Shown: positions 34,803 through 43,915 of the stretch, one piece after another | How the letters are laid out: each line of letters begins with the position of its first letter | Position numbering within the stretch: the first letter of the stretch is position 1 | Translations under genes and position numbers: made by a program | Assembly (NCBI GenBank): GCA_016788565.1 | Contig: JAEUSP010000065.1 | Coordinates: 47,395 to 111,394 of the forward strand | Direction of reading: 5' to 3' | DNA: 64,000 nt | Origin: Chlorobiota bacterium | GTDB taxonomy: Bacteria > Bacteroidota > Ignavibacteria > OLB7 | The notes under the pieces: generated by a model | The model's database searches: none | Told to the model about the DNA's origin: nothing | Seen by the model: the letters and a program-made list of their open reading frames with translations, nothing else

Positions 34803-37800
34803 TTACTTCTTCAGCTTCTTCAACCGGCTGTCGGCCTCAATTTTGATGCTTTCATCTTGCGACCCCAGCAGCTGGGTGTAGATGTCGCGGGCGGCGGCGT
34901 AGTTGGTTAGCCGTTCATAGACGGTTCCCAACGCCAGCAACCCCGGCTCCACATACTCCACAAAATCTTTGAAGTCCCCTTCCGGGTCGGTCAATCGGCG
35001 CAACTCGGCAAGCGCGGCGGAAAGGTCGTTGACCTGGGTGAGCAATCGGCCACGGAACAGCAGTGCTTCGGCGGCAATGTCATCCTTGCGGCGGCTGACG
35101 ATGGGGGCGGTGATTGCCAACGCGCTGTCGGTTTGCTTCCGTGACGCAAGTATCTGGCCAATCACCAGCCGGCTTTTGTCGGTGAAGATCAGGTCATCCT
35201 CGCCGGCGTTCCCTGCCGAATCAAGGATTGCGCGGAACTGAGCCAGCGCGCCGGTGGTGTCGGCCAACCCCAGGCGCGATTCGCCAAGCCGGAAGCGTGC
35301 TTCCACGGCGCGGCTTGCTTCGGGGAATCGTTCCAACATCAGCCCAAAATCGGCAGCGGCATCGCCCCACGAACGGTTGAACAATCGGATTGTGGCGCGT
35401 GCCATTAACGCCTGGGCCGCCGCGCCACTTTGCGGGAACTGGGTGATGACCTGCGTGTAAATCAGCAGCGCGCTATCCTGCTGGGTGATGTACTCGTAGC
35501 AGCGGCCAATCTGGAACAAGGCTTCCGGGCGGAGCGGGGTTTGCGGGAATCCGGTGATTAACTCACGATACTCAACAATGGCTTCCGGATATGCCCCGTT
35601 ATCGAACAAAATGCCTGCTTTCTTGAACGACAACGAATCGGCAGGAAGCCGGTTGGGGTTTTTCACCATGAAGCTATCAATCACCGCAACGGCTTCGCGC
35701 CCCCGGCCCAATGCTTCCAGGGTGAAACGGACTTGGTCAATGGCTTCCGGCACGGCCGTGCTGTTCGGATATTTTTCCAACACGGAGTAGTACCAAACGT
35801 AGGCGCTGTCGTACTGCCCCATGTTGTAGTAGGCATCGCCAATGGTGAAGTGTGCTTGCGGAAGCAATTCGCTTTCGGGGAAGGTGATCAGGAAATTTTT
35901 CAACTCCATCACCGCCACCGAATCCCGTTCCCGCTCGTGGTAGATCACGCCGATGTTGTAGGCGTAGGCATCGCGGCGTGCGGATTTGGGGTAGTCGCGG
36001 ATCAGCGAGCGGTAGGTATCCACGGCGCGATCCACTTCGTTCATCTGCAGGAAAACATCGGCCAACCGGAACCGTGCTTCTTCATCGCGCACCCCTTTTC
36101 CGGCAACCTTCCCAATGGATGAGTAGGTCTCCACAGCCTTTGCGCGATCCCCCATCAGCCGGTAGCTGTCGGCAAGCCGCAGCGTGGCCTCGATTGCCCG
36201 CTCGCTTTGCGGGTAGGCTTTGGTGAACTCCAAAAACGTCTGGGCCGATAGCTTAAATTTTTTCTGCTGGAATTGCGCCCACGCCAGGCCGTACAATGCG
36301 TCATCGCGCCAGGGTGAGGCCTCCCGCTGTTCGACGACGTTGGCGTAGTAGCGTTCGGCTTCCGGGTAGGAGCGGGCTTGGTAGAGTGCCTCGGCCAACC
36401 AGAAGGTAGCGTTGTCAATATCGGCTCCGTTGGGATGCTCGCTCACGTACTGGCGCAAGCGATCCACCGAGCTGGTGAAGCGTCCTTCCTTGTAGAGCAT
36501 CACCCCTTCGCGGTAGAGTGCGCGTTGCAGCAACGGGCCTTGCTCGGTGATTCGGCGTGTGCGGGCAAAGGCGTATTCGGCGTTCGGGAAATCGCCCAGC
36601 GAAGCGTACGATTCGCCAAGCAGATAGTAGGCATCCTGCCGAAGCTCACTTTGCGGAAACTGCCGCGCCACAATCTGGAAATAATGCCGTGCGGAATCGT
36701 AGTTCGCCCTGCGGTAGTGAATGCGTGCAAGCTGGTAGTAGGCGTTGTCGCTGAAGGATTCGTACGGCAGCCGATAGAGCACCGCTTGGAAGGTGGCAAC
36801 CGCCGCTGCGGTGTCGCCACGCAAAATTTGGATTGCGCCAATTTGGTAGCTGGCCGCCGCCGCAACCGAATCCAACCCTTGCTCCACTTGCCTGAAGGAG
36901 TTGATTGCATCGTCGTAGCGGCGCAGTTGCAGCTGGGACCAACCACTGCCGTAGCGCGCGCTGCGGACCCGGCGGCTTTGGGGATACTGGCGCAAAAAAT
37001 CGGTGTAGTAGCGGAGCGCGTCGTCGTGGCGGTTCAGCGCGCTGGTGGCCTCGGCAAGGTAGAAGGTCTGCTCCTCGCGCTGGCGTTCGCTGCGGGGGAT
37101 AAATGCCAGCAGCAGCCGGTAGGCCGATTCGTAGTTTCCGCGCCGTGCTTCCAGAACGCCCAGCCGCAGTTGGGCATCTTGCGCAAGCTCACTGTCGGGA
37201 AATTTTTCCAGAAGGCGGCGGTAAAATTCGGCGGCAAGGGCAACGGAGTCGCGCCCTTCGTTAATCCATCCTTGCAGGTACAAAGCGTCGTCGCTGAACT
37301 CATGCTGCGGGGCCGTCAGCGACCGCCATGCGTACTTCTCGGCGGTGTCCAATCGGCCAGCATCGGCGTTGGTGCGGGCAATCCAGTACTGGGCTTCGGC
37401 GGCTTGGGTTGTTCCCCCGGCCAGCGCGTTCCGGAAACTTTGTTCGGCGGTGTCGGGCTTCCCTTCCTGGTAGGCAGCAACGCCGCGCAGATACCACAGT
37501 TGGGTGGTGCGTGGGTCATCGGGGTAGTGGAACAAAATCTCGCTGGTGGTCATCAACACCCCACGGAACCGCCCGGCGCGGAACTGGGCATCGGCCAGCA
37601 AGAAGAGCGCATCCGAGCGGTTTTGGGCGGCCGTTGCCGAATCAAGTGCGGCGGTAAGGGTGGTGATGGCCAGAGCAAAGTGTTGCTCCTGAATCAAGGT
37701 CTGGGCTGCACGGGTTGCGCGTGCAAGCGGTCGGTCTTCTTCGGTTCGCGGCTGCGCTTGCAGGGCAACCGGAATCAGCAGAAGGAGGTATGGGAAAAGT

Positions 37801-37814
37801 CGAAGGAAGTTCAC
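34803..37814 (-). CDS. Large periplasmic tetratricopeptide-repeat protein
   Basis: A 1003-residue exported protein made almost wholly of TPRs. The GTG at 37814 gives a clean signal peptide (FLRLFPYLLLLIPVALQAQ), so it is chosen; the open frame runs upstream to 38063 only because a non-coding repeat there is open. About two dozen 34-37 residue TPRs follow, many with the W-L/Y-A and P-D/P-Q signatures of YbgF/BamD/CpoB-like proteins (FYRRLLEKFPDSELAQDAQLRL type). Such solenoids scaffold envelope complexes. It is first in a minus-strand set with a barrel protein and a TonB-like protein. Confidence 0.85.
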   Translation of the reverse strand: MNFLRLFPYLLLLIPVALQAQPRTEEDRPLARATRAAQTLIQEQHFALAITTLTAALDSATAAQNRSDALFLLADAQFRAGRFRGVLMTTSEILFHYPDDPRTTQLWYLRGVAAYQEGKPDTAEQSFRNALAGGTTQAAEAQYWIARTNADAGRLDTAEKYAWRSLTAPQHEFSDDALYLQGWINEGRDSVALAAEFYRRLLEKFPDSELAQDAQLRLGVLEARRGNYESAYRLLLAFIPRSERQREEQTFYLAEATSALNRHDDALRYYTDFLRQYPQSRRVRSARYGSGWSQLQLRRYDDAINSFRQVEQGLDSVAAAASYQIGAIQILRGDTAAAVATFQAVLYRLPYESFSDNAYYQLARIHYRRANYDSARHYFQIVARQFPQSELRQDAYYLLGESYASLGDFPNAEYAFARTRRITEQGPLLQRALYREGVMLYKEGRFTSSVDRLRQYVSEHPNGADIDNATFWLAEALYQARSYPEAERYYANVVEQREASPWRDDALYGLAWAQFQQKKFKLSAQTFLEFTKAYPQSERAIEATLRLADSYRLMGDRAKAVETYSSIGKVAGKGVRDEEARFRLADVFLQMNEVDRAVDTYRSLIRDYPKSARRDAYAYNIGVIYHERERDSVAVMELKNFLITFPESELLPQAHFTIGDAYYNMGQYDSAYVWYYSVLEKYPNSTAVPEAIDQVRFTLEALGRGREAVAVIDSFMVKNPNRLPADSLSFKKAGILFDNGAYPEAIVEYRELITGFPQTPLRPEALFQIGRCYEYITQQDSALLIYTQVITQFPQSGAAAQALMARATIRLFNRSWGDAAADFGLMLERFPEASRAVEARFRLGESRLGLADTTGALAQFRAILDSAGNAGEDDLIFTDKSRLVIGQILASRKQTDSALAITAPIVSRRKDDIAAEALLFRGRLLTQVNDLSAALAELRRLTDPEGDFKDFVEYVEPGLLALGTVYERLTNYAAARDIYTQLLGSQDESIKIEADSRLKKLKK

Positions 37815-37989
37815 AACAGGATTTTGGTTCTCTCTCGCTCTCGTTGTTGCTGTTCTGGGAAACGGATGTTGGAGATGTGGGTGTTGCACCGGCGCACCGG
37901 GCAAAGATAACCAAAGCCTTCTATCGGGGGACACCTTGCAGCAGGGTGTAGCGTTTCCGGTGAGGCCATACCCCACCTCTCTTTTCTTT

Positions 37990-38070
37990 CCTCTGTGTCC
38001 TCTGTGCCTCTGTGGTTTTTTTGTGGCCCGGAAGAGAAAGAACCACAGAGACACAGAGAGCACAGAGAGG
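37990..38070. repeat. Inverted repeat of CACAGAG-type units
   Basis: Left arm CCTCTGTGTCCTCTGTGCC... (37990-38017) and right arm AACCACAGAGACACAGAG... (38041-38070) form a long imperfect hairpin. This CACAGAG sequence is a widespread intergenic repeat; in translation it gives the PQRHRGHRG string often mis-annotated as protein. It fills most of the 289 bp spacer between the TPR and phosphatase genes. Confidence 0.8.
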
Positions 38071-38103
38071 GGGAGGAAGAGAGAGCAGATTCTTGTTGCG
38101 CAC

Positions 38104-38664
38104 TTACTGCCCGGGCCGCCACGTTCGGATCATCTGCCGCTGCACCTCCGTTTCCGGCGCGGGGATGTGAGCTTGCGAATCTTGGCCCAACCGAAGTTGG
38201 TTCAGCATGGCGATTGCTTCCGGCCCGGTGGCTTTCCCGTGCCGTGCCAGCCAGCATCCAACCACCGTTCCGGTTCGCCCTTTCCCCCCCAAGCAATGCA
38301 GGTAGAGTGGGTGGCCGGCAGCAATCGTAGCATCAATCTGGTCCAGGATTGCGCGCATCCCTTCGGGCGATGGAGTTGAGAAATCGGGAATCGGCATCCG
38401 CTGGCAATGGAGTTCGCTGTTAGCTTCCGCAGCAAGTTGGTGGAATGTTGGTTGGTAGTGGGGGAAAGGGTTTCCGGTGTGGTCGCGTTCGTTGGCTTCC
38501 ATCAGGTTGATGATTTGGCGGATGCCGCAGCCAAGCAGTGCGCGGCCATGCGATTCGGTTTCGGCGGGGTTGTGGCTTCCCGGAAAAAATCCCGCCAGAA
38601 ACAGATGCGGAACTACCCAGTAGCTTCGGGGAAATGGGCGTTGGAGTTGGGGGAGGGTGTTCAT
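38104..38664 (-). CDS. Dual-specificity/tyrosine protein phosphatase-like protein
   Basis: A 186-residue cytoplasmic protein with the CX5R phosphatase loop H123-C124-LGGKG-R130-T-G, giving nucleophilic Cys124 and phosphate-binding Arg130. D94 in MPIPDFSTP is placed as the general acid. The overall pattern (YLHCLGGKGRTGTVVGCWL, then EAIAMLNQLR) fits the dual-specificity phosphatase superfamily. The substrate may be a phosphoprotein, phosphoinositide-like compound or other phosphomonoester; nothing in the context decides. It is divergent from the lipoprotein gene at 38826. Confidence 0.85.
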   Translation of the reverse strand: MNTLPQLQRPFPRSYWVVPHLFLAGFFPGSHNPAETESHGRALLGCGIRQIINLMEANERDHTGNPFPHYQPTFHQLAAEANSELHCQRMPIPDFSTPSPEGMRAILDQIDATIAAGHPLYLHCLGGKGRTGTVVGCWLARHGKATGPEAIAMLNQLRLGQDSQAHIPAPETEVQRQMIRTWRPGQ

Positions 38665-38690
38665 GGGGTAGTGTGGCAGCTGGGGTGGTG

Positions 38691-38732
38691 GTCAGTTGTC
38701 AGTTGTCAGTTGTCAGTTGTCAGTTGTCAGTG
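38691..38732 (+). repeat. Heptamer repeat GTCAGTT, 6 units
   Basis: Five GTCAGTT units and one GTCAGTG between the divergent phosphatase and lipoprotein genes. It is the reverse-complement relative of the GACAACT array before murD. Confidence 0.9.
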
Positions 38733-38825
38733 GCATTCATGGGTAGCGCGGAAACGGATGGCGGCGATGGAGGTTGAGCCAAGCCCAGACCGAATTTTGT
38801 AGCTTGCAAGCCCATTTTTCTGGCA

Positions 38826-39602
38826 ATGATACGGACAACTCTTGCTTCGCTAACTCTGCTGTTCTGCGGCCTGTGCTGCGCCCCCCGCTACATCCCCCCC
38901 GATGCTGCGCGGCGGACGTTGGCAACGGTGCAAGATCAGTGGAAAAGCGTCCGGTGGCTGACGTTATACGGGAAGATCAATTACTACCCGGACTCAACGA
39001 TGTACTACTGGGAAGCCTACATCACCAACAACGATTCGCTGAAAGTGGTGCTGAACAATCCGAAGGGGGGTGAGTCGCGGATTATCTGCGCCACGCCGGA
39101 CCGGTTCCTCTACTTCAACACCCGCGATTCCGTGGCCTACGAAGGTGAGCCAACCGCCGAAGCCTTCCAAGTTGCGATGTGGATTCCGTTGGGGTTCCGG
39201 CAGATGGTGGCCTACTTCCGCAACCAGATGCCGGTGGTGCCGCGGCTTGGCCAGTACGACGCAAGCATCAGCGGTTCGCGCATCAGCTATTTCCTTCCCG
39301 ACGATCCGCACGCCCTGGGCTTCACGATTGACACCGCCAAGTATGACCTTCTATCGGTTGGCTGGACCCCTGATTTGCGAAACCCGATGGAGGTGGTCAG
39401 CCTCACCTACAACAACTACATGAAGCTGAACCACCGCCGCTACGCCCGCTGGGGGATGATCCAGTGGAACGCACCGGAAGGAATCCCCTACGCCGGAAAA
39501 AACCGCGCCCGCTACACCGTGCAATCGCAGCTGGACACCATCAAAGGGGGGCGGCAACGTTGGCCGGAACTTCCAGCAACGGTTGTTCGGCGGCGGTTGT
39601 AG
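38826..39602 (+). CDS. Lipoprotein, possibly DUF4292/LolB-like
   Basis: A 258-residue lipoprotein; the signal peptide ends at a Cys pair (FCGLCC, Cys17/Cys18) and the mature protein starts with a helical region followed by antiparallel strands. The order (WKSVRWLTLYGKINYYPDSTMYYWEAYITN, then VLNNPKGGE, then FLYFNTRD) resembles the half-barrel of LolA/LolB-like proteins and of DUF4292 in Bacteroidota. That is a pattern judgement with no decisive motif. It ends 12 bp before the convergent SBBP gene. Function unknown. Confidence 0.6.
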   Translation: MIRTTLASLTLLFCGLCCAPRYIPPDAARRTLATVQDQWKSVRWLTLYGKINYYPDSTMYYWEAYITNNDSLKVVLNNPKGGESRIICATPDRFLYFNTRDSVAYEGEPTAEAFQVAMWIPLGFRQMVAYFRNQMPVVPRLGQYDASISGSRISYFLPDDPHALGFTIDTAKYDLLSVGWTPDLRNPMEVVSLTYNNYMKLNHRRYARWGMIQWNAPEGIPYAGKNRARYTVQSQLDTIKGGRQRWPELPATVVRRRL

Positions 39603-39614
39603 CGCGCAGCCCCG

Positions 39615-42008
39615 TTAGCGAACCACCACCACGTGCTGGATAGATTGTTGAGCAGGCCGGCCACCGCTTTGGCTACGAACACGGAGCAAATACCCCCCGG
39701 AGGAAATGCCACCAAGCGGGATTGAAACGGGGTGAGTTCCTGCATCATAGTTGGCATCAACCAGCAGCCCCCCCACGGCAAGGCCACGGCTGTTGAACAA
39801 CTGAGCAACGATTGCCGCCGGGTGAGATACGCGAATGGTGAACGACATCTGGTCAGCAGCCGGCCCAACGGAAAGATTGGAAACCAGATCGTCCGCACTC
39901 TCCACTCCGTCCGGCGCGCCGCTGATTGGTGGATTGACCAATGGAAGTTTCAGCAAGAAGCCATCCCGTTTGCCGCTGTGAGTCCGGTTTGCGGCCCCCG
40001 AAGTTGTGGGGAAGTTGGGCGCGCTGGTGAAGCCAGCCACGTAGGCGTTGCCGGGGCCATCAACGGCAACAGCGATTGCTTCATCGCGAAGGTCGCTGCC
40101 GAAGAAGGAAGAGTAGAGCAGCCGAGTTCCAGAGGAATGAATTTTTGCGACAAACGCATCATCCCCCCCAGCGATTGTTGAGAAATCAGCATCGGGTGTG
40201 GTGGGGAAATCTGCCGAGGACGTTTGCCCCACCACGTAAGGGTTGCCCCGGTCATCAATCCCCATTCCGGTGATCCGATCCACCCCAGTCCCTCCTAAAA
40301 ACGAAGAAAACTCCAGCGCCGAACCGTCAGCCGAAAGCCGGGTGACAAACGCATTTTCTAAAGCTGGTGGCGCGGCAAGAAAAGCGGTTGGAGTTGTTGG
40401 GAAATTTGCCGAAAGCGTCCGCCCGGCAACAACTGCTGCGCCATTGGCTGCCAGGGCAATGCCGTTAGCGTAATCATCGCCATCGCCGCCGAACACCGTG
40501 GAGTACAGAAGCTGAGTAAGCGTGGGATTGAACTTGCTGATGAACACCTGGCTGTTGCCGCTACGGTCATCGTGGTATGCGCTGGGCGTGACCGGAAAAT
40601 CCGACGACCGAGTTACGCCAGCCAGATAGACGTTGCCATCGCCATCCAGGGCAATGGAGTTGGCTTCATCAAGGTTATCGCCGCCAATCAGTGTTGCCGC
40701 CACAATCGAATCTCCAGCGGGGTTCATTTTCAGGACGTAGGTGTCGTAGTTGGCCCGCAGCACCGAATCGAACGCGCCAGCAGAAGTGGGGAATTCCTGG
40801 TTCAGCGTCCGCCCGGTAAGGTAGGCGTAGCCCTGCGGATCGGTGGCCAAGCTGAAAGCAAAATCCCCATACGAAGCCGTCACATAGGTGGAGAAAAGCA
40901 GCGAGTCGCCGGTGGGTGAAAGGCGTGTTAAAAAGCTGGCGGTGTTGGCCGAGTCAATCGTGCTGCGGAAGGCTCCCGCAGTGGTGGGAAATTGGCGCGA
41001 GCGGGTCCAGCCGGTTATCAATATCGAACCGTTGGAGCTGCTTGCCAGCCCTTGCGGCATATCATCCCCTTCTCCCCCCAGATACGTGGCAAACATCATC
41101 GTGCTTGCGTCGCTGTTGTATTTGCAGATCACGATGTCGCGCCCGGCTTGGTAGGTGATGTCGTACGCGCCGTCGTTGGTGGGGAAATCGGTGGAGAGTG
41201 AGTATCCGCCGGTGAAGATATTGCCGGAAGAATCGCGGCAGATCGTGAGCATCAGGTCATCCTCGGCCCCACCCACCAGTGTGGAAAAAACCAGAGGGTC
41301 AATCACCAATGTTGCTTCTGGGTTGTAGTTGCCAACCTTGAAGGCAATCGCGCCGGTTTCCGTTCGGATAAATCTGCACTCCACTTTGGTCCGGTTCACA
41401 CCCTCCCCCTGATAGGCCACCAATTCCTGTTGTTCGATTGTCCCCGCCGGTGTTTCCACCAGCAGCGTTCCGTGCGGGGTGATTTGTGTTGCGGTGGCTC
41501 CACTGACGGCAAACTGGATTTGTTGTGGGTTGGCTCCGGGAGCAATCAGCAAATCGTAGCGCAGGCTCCCATTTTGGAGGTAGTAGCGGGCATCAACCCC
41601 CGGATAGAGGTCAGCCAAATAGACCTCCTCCCAGACTGGAACGTTGGAGTACCACCGATTGGGCAAGGAGCCACGGAAAAAATTACAGCGGGTAGGTTGC
41701 TGGCCAGCGGTGATTGCCGTCGGTTTTGTGTTTGCCCCCAGAAATGTGGTTCGGATAATTGCCCCTTTCCGGCGAATGGCCGGTGAGGTTGAGCTTGATG
41801 ATTCGGTTCCAGAAGCAACCGGAAGATCGGTCAGCCAGCCGTTCGGGGTAATCCAAGTGGTGGATTGCGGGCACTGCAATCGGTACAACGCTGTGCTATC
41901 CCATTGCCCGCGATTCTCCACAAACCCGTGCACTACCCCTTGCGGCCAGATAGAGGTTGGGGCCAGTAGCAGGCAGCAGCAGAAAACAAAGGTCAGTAGT
42001 CTGGTCAT
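39615..42008 (-). CDS. Secreted SBBP-repeat beta-propeller protein with T9SS-like C-terminal domain
   Basis: A 797-residue exported protein; the ATG at 42008 gives a signal peptide (LLTFVFCCCLLLAPTSIW), and the open frame further upstream is not needed. An N-terminal domain begins GFVENRGQWDSTALY, the start seen in many FCB proteins with SBBP repeats. Residues about 255-700 contain about eight SBBP repeats of the form GG...D.A..IA.D..GN.YV.G.T.S.DFP. The last 80 residues look like a C-terminal sorting domain for type IX secretion (IVAQLFNSRGLAVGG, then SSGGYLLRVRS). Probably surface-anchored or released. Function unknown. Confidence 0.85.
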   Translation of the reverse strand: MTRLLTFVFCCCLLLAPTSIWPQGVVHGFVENRGQWDSTALYRLQCPQSTTWITPNGWLTDLPVASGTESSSSTSPAIRRKGAIIRTTFLGANTKPTAITAGQQPTRCNFFRGSLPNRWYSNVPVWEEVYLADLYPGVDARYYLQNGSLRYDLLIAPGANPQQIQFAVSGATATQITPHGTLLVETPAGTIEQQELVAYQGEGVNRTKVECRFIRTETGAIAFKVGNYNPEATLVIDPLVFSTLVGGAEDDLMLTICRDSSGNIFTGGYSLSTDFPTNDGAYDITYQAGRDIVICKYNSDASTMMFATYLGGEGDDMPQGLASSSNGSILITGWTRSRQFPTTAGAFRSTIDSANTASFLTRLSPTGDSLLFSTYVTASYGDFAFSLATDPQGYAYLTGRTLNQEFPTSAGAFDSVLRANYDTYVLKMNPAGDSIVAATLIGGDNLDEANSIALDGDGNVYLAGVTRSSDFPVTPSAYHDDRSGNSQVFISKFNPTLTQLLYSTVFGGDGDDYANGIALAANGAAVVAGRTLSANFPTTPTAFLAAPPALENAFVTRLSADGSALEFSSFLGGTGVDRITGMGIDDRGNPYVVGQTSSADFPTTPDADFSTIAGGDDAFVAKIHSSGTRLLYSSFFGSDLRDEAIAVAVDGPGNAYVAGFTSAPNFPTTSGAANRTHSGKRDGFLLKLPLVNPPISGAPDGVESADDLVSNLSVGPAADQMSFTIRVSHPAAIVAQLFNSRGLAVGGLLVDANYDAGTHPVSIPLGGISSGGYLLRVRSQSGGRPAQQSIQHVVVVR

Positions 42009-42186
42009 GGAGGATGCGGTTGCTTGGTAATGATGAGATGAAAGCCAACGGCCAAGATGAAGGCGCAAACATACCGTTTTAGGCCAACACCCGCACCGAA
42101 TTTTCCCGGGGCGTTTGCTGCTCCCCCTTCCTTGTGTATCTTGCCGACAGTTGTTCAAACACACGATACAAAGCAGAAAACCAATC

Positions 42187-43890
42187 ATGGGTATCAACGG
42201 CTATCATGCTAATGGCCATGCTTCCGAAGGGGAGCAACTGAGCTTCGATTTTCACGAAGCAAAATCCGCGTGGGAAATCGCGGCGGCGGCTGCAAAAACC
42301 ACCGGATTTAAGCACACCTCACTCTCCGGCGAAGAAGTTGAGCAGATGTACACCCCCGATGATGTGAAAGGGTGGAAGTACATGGAAAAACTCGGTTTCC
42401 CCGGCGAGTATCCCTTCACCCGTGGCGTGCACGCCAACATGTACCGTGGGAAAGTCTGGACCATGCGCCAATTTGCCGGATTTGGCACCCCGGAAGACAC
42501 CAACGAACGGTTCAAATATCTGCTAGCCCACGGGCAAACGGGGCTATCCACAGCATTTGATCTTCCAACGCTGATGGGTCGCGATTCGGACGATCCGATG
42601 TCCGAAGGTGAGGTGGGCATCTGTGGCGTAGCGGTCAGTTCCCTTGCCGATATGGAGTTGTTGTTCGATGGCATCCCGCTGGATAAAGTCTCCACCTCGA
42701 TGACCATTAATTCCCCTGCAATTATGGTGTTTGCCTACTACTTAGTAGTTGCCGAAAAGCAGGGGATTCCGTTCAGCAAACTACGTGGCACGCTTCAGAA
42801 CGACATCCTGAAGGAGTACATCGCTCAAAAAGAATATCTGTTCCCCCCGCGCCCCTCGGTTCGGATTATTGCCGACATGATTGAGTGGTGCACCACCGAG
42901 GCACCGCAGTGGAATCCGGTTTCCATCAGCGGCTATCACATCCGCGAAGCTGGCTCGACCGCTGCGCAAGAGCTTGCCTTCACCCTTGCCGACGGTTTTG
43001 CCTACGTGGAGGAATGCTTGGCGCGTGGAATGGATATTGACACGTTTGCGCCACGCCTAAGCCATTTTTTCAACTCGCACATTGATTTCTTTGAAGAAAT
43101 CGCGAAATTCCGTGCGGCCCGTCGGATTTATGCACGGCGAATGAAAGAGAAATATGGCGCGAAAAACCCACGTTCTTGGATGCTGCGGTTCCACACGCAA
43201 ACCGCAGGATGCAGCCTAACAGCGCAGCAGCCGGAGAACAACATTGTTCGCACAGCAATCGAGGCGTTGGCCGCAGTAATTGGCGGGACGCAATCGCTGC
43301 ACACCAACTCCATGGACGAAACGCTTGCGCTTCCTTCGGAAAAAGCGGTAAAAATTGCGTTGCGAACCCAGCAAGTGATTGCGTACGAGACAGGGGCAAT
43401 AAATGCTATTGACCCGTTAGGGGGAAGTTATTACATTGAGGCATTAACGGATAAGATAGAAGCCGAAGCGGAAGCCTACTTCGACAAAATTGATTCGCTT
43501 GGCGGGGTCATTCCGGCAATTGAGATGGGATTTTTCCAGCGTGAGATTGCCGATGCCGCGTACCGTTACCAGCGTGAGCTGGATGCGAAGGAGAAAATCA
43601 TTGTTGGAGTAAACGATTTTGTGGAAAAGGATGAGAAAATAGACATCCCAATTTTACAGATCGCCAAAGACGTAGAAGAGAAGCAAGTAGAGCGGCTACG
43701 CCAACTACGTGCAAGCCGAAATGCAGAACAAGTAGAGCAAACCTTAGCCGCCCTACGCCAATCCGCCGAAGACGGCACCAACCTCATGCCGCGCGTCTTA
43801 GACTGCGCCCGCGCCTACGTCACCGTCGGCGAGATGTGCCGCTTATTAGAAGAAGTGTTTGGGATTTATGAGGAGCAGGTGGTGTTTTAG
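42187..43890 (+). CDS. Methylmalonyl-CoA mutase family catalytic subunit lacking the B12-binding domain
   Basis: A 567-residue TIM-barrel subunit of an adenosylcobalamin-dependent acyl-CoA mutase. Motifs include [43 protein letters not shown] and [13 protein letters not shown]. It stops where the cobalamin-binding domain of one-chain enzymes would start, so a separate small B12 subunit is expected elsewhere. By alignment from memory, Arg226 matches substrate-binding Arg207 of P. shermanii mutase, but His82 (GVHANMY) stands where Tyr89 is found. Tyr89 is a specificity residue that also varies in isobutyryl-CoA and 2-hydroxyisobutyryl-CoA mutases, so the substrate is open. The ATG at 42187 is preferred. 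Confidence 0.9.
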   Translation: MGINGYHANGHASEGEQLSFDFHEAKSAWEIAAAAAKTTGFKHTSLSGEEVEQMYTPDDVKGWKYMEKLGFPGEYPFTRGVHANMYRGKVWTMRQFAGFGTPEDTNERFKYLLAHGQTGLSTAFDLPTLMGRDSDDPMSEGEVGICGVAVSSLADMELLFDGIPLDKVSTSMTINSPAIMVFAYYLVVAEKQGIPFSKLRGTLQNDILKEYIAQKEYLFPPRPSVRIIADMIEWCTTEAPQWNPVSISGYHIREAGSTAAQELAFTLADGFAYVEECLARGMDIDTFAPRLSHFFNSHIDFFEEIAKFRAARRIYARRMKEKYGAKNPRSWMLRFHTQTAGCSLTAQQPENNIVRTAIEALAAVIGGTQSLHTNSMDETLALPSEKAVKIALRTQQVIAYETGAINAIDPLGGSYYIEALTDKIEAEAEAYFDKIDSLGGVIPAIEMGFFQREIADAAYRYQRELDAKEKIIVGVNDFVEKDEKIDIPILQIAKDVEEKQVERLRQLRASRNAEQVEQTLAALRQSAEDGTNLMPRVLDCARAYVTVGEMCRLLEEVFGIYEEQVVF

Positions 43891-43915
43891 GAATTCATGA
43901 AAAAACATTCGATTT

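Noticed and set aside
36378..37910. A 510-codon + strand open frame opposite the TPR gene
   Set aside because: A GC-rich shadow frame without recognisable domains; the minus strand has a continuous TPR pattern and a signal peptide.
37815..38063. N-terminal extension of the giant TPR protein by 83 residues
   Set aside because: It translates the CACAGAG inverted repeat (PQRHRGHRG) and lacks a signal peptide; the GTG at 37814 gives a normal exported N-terminus.
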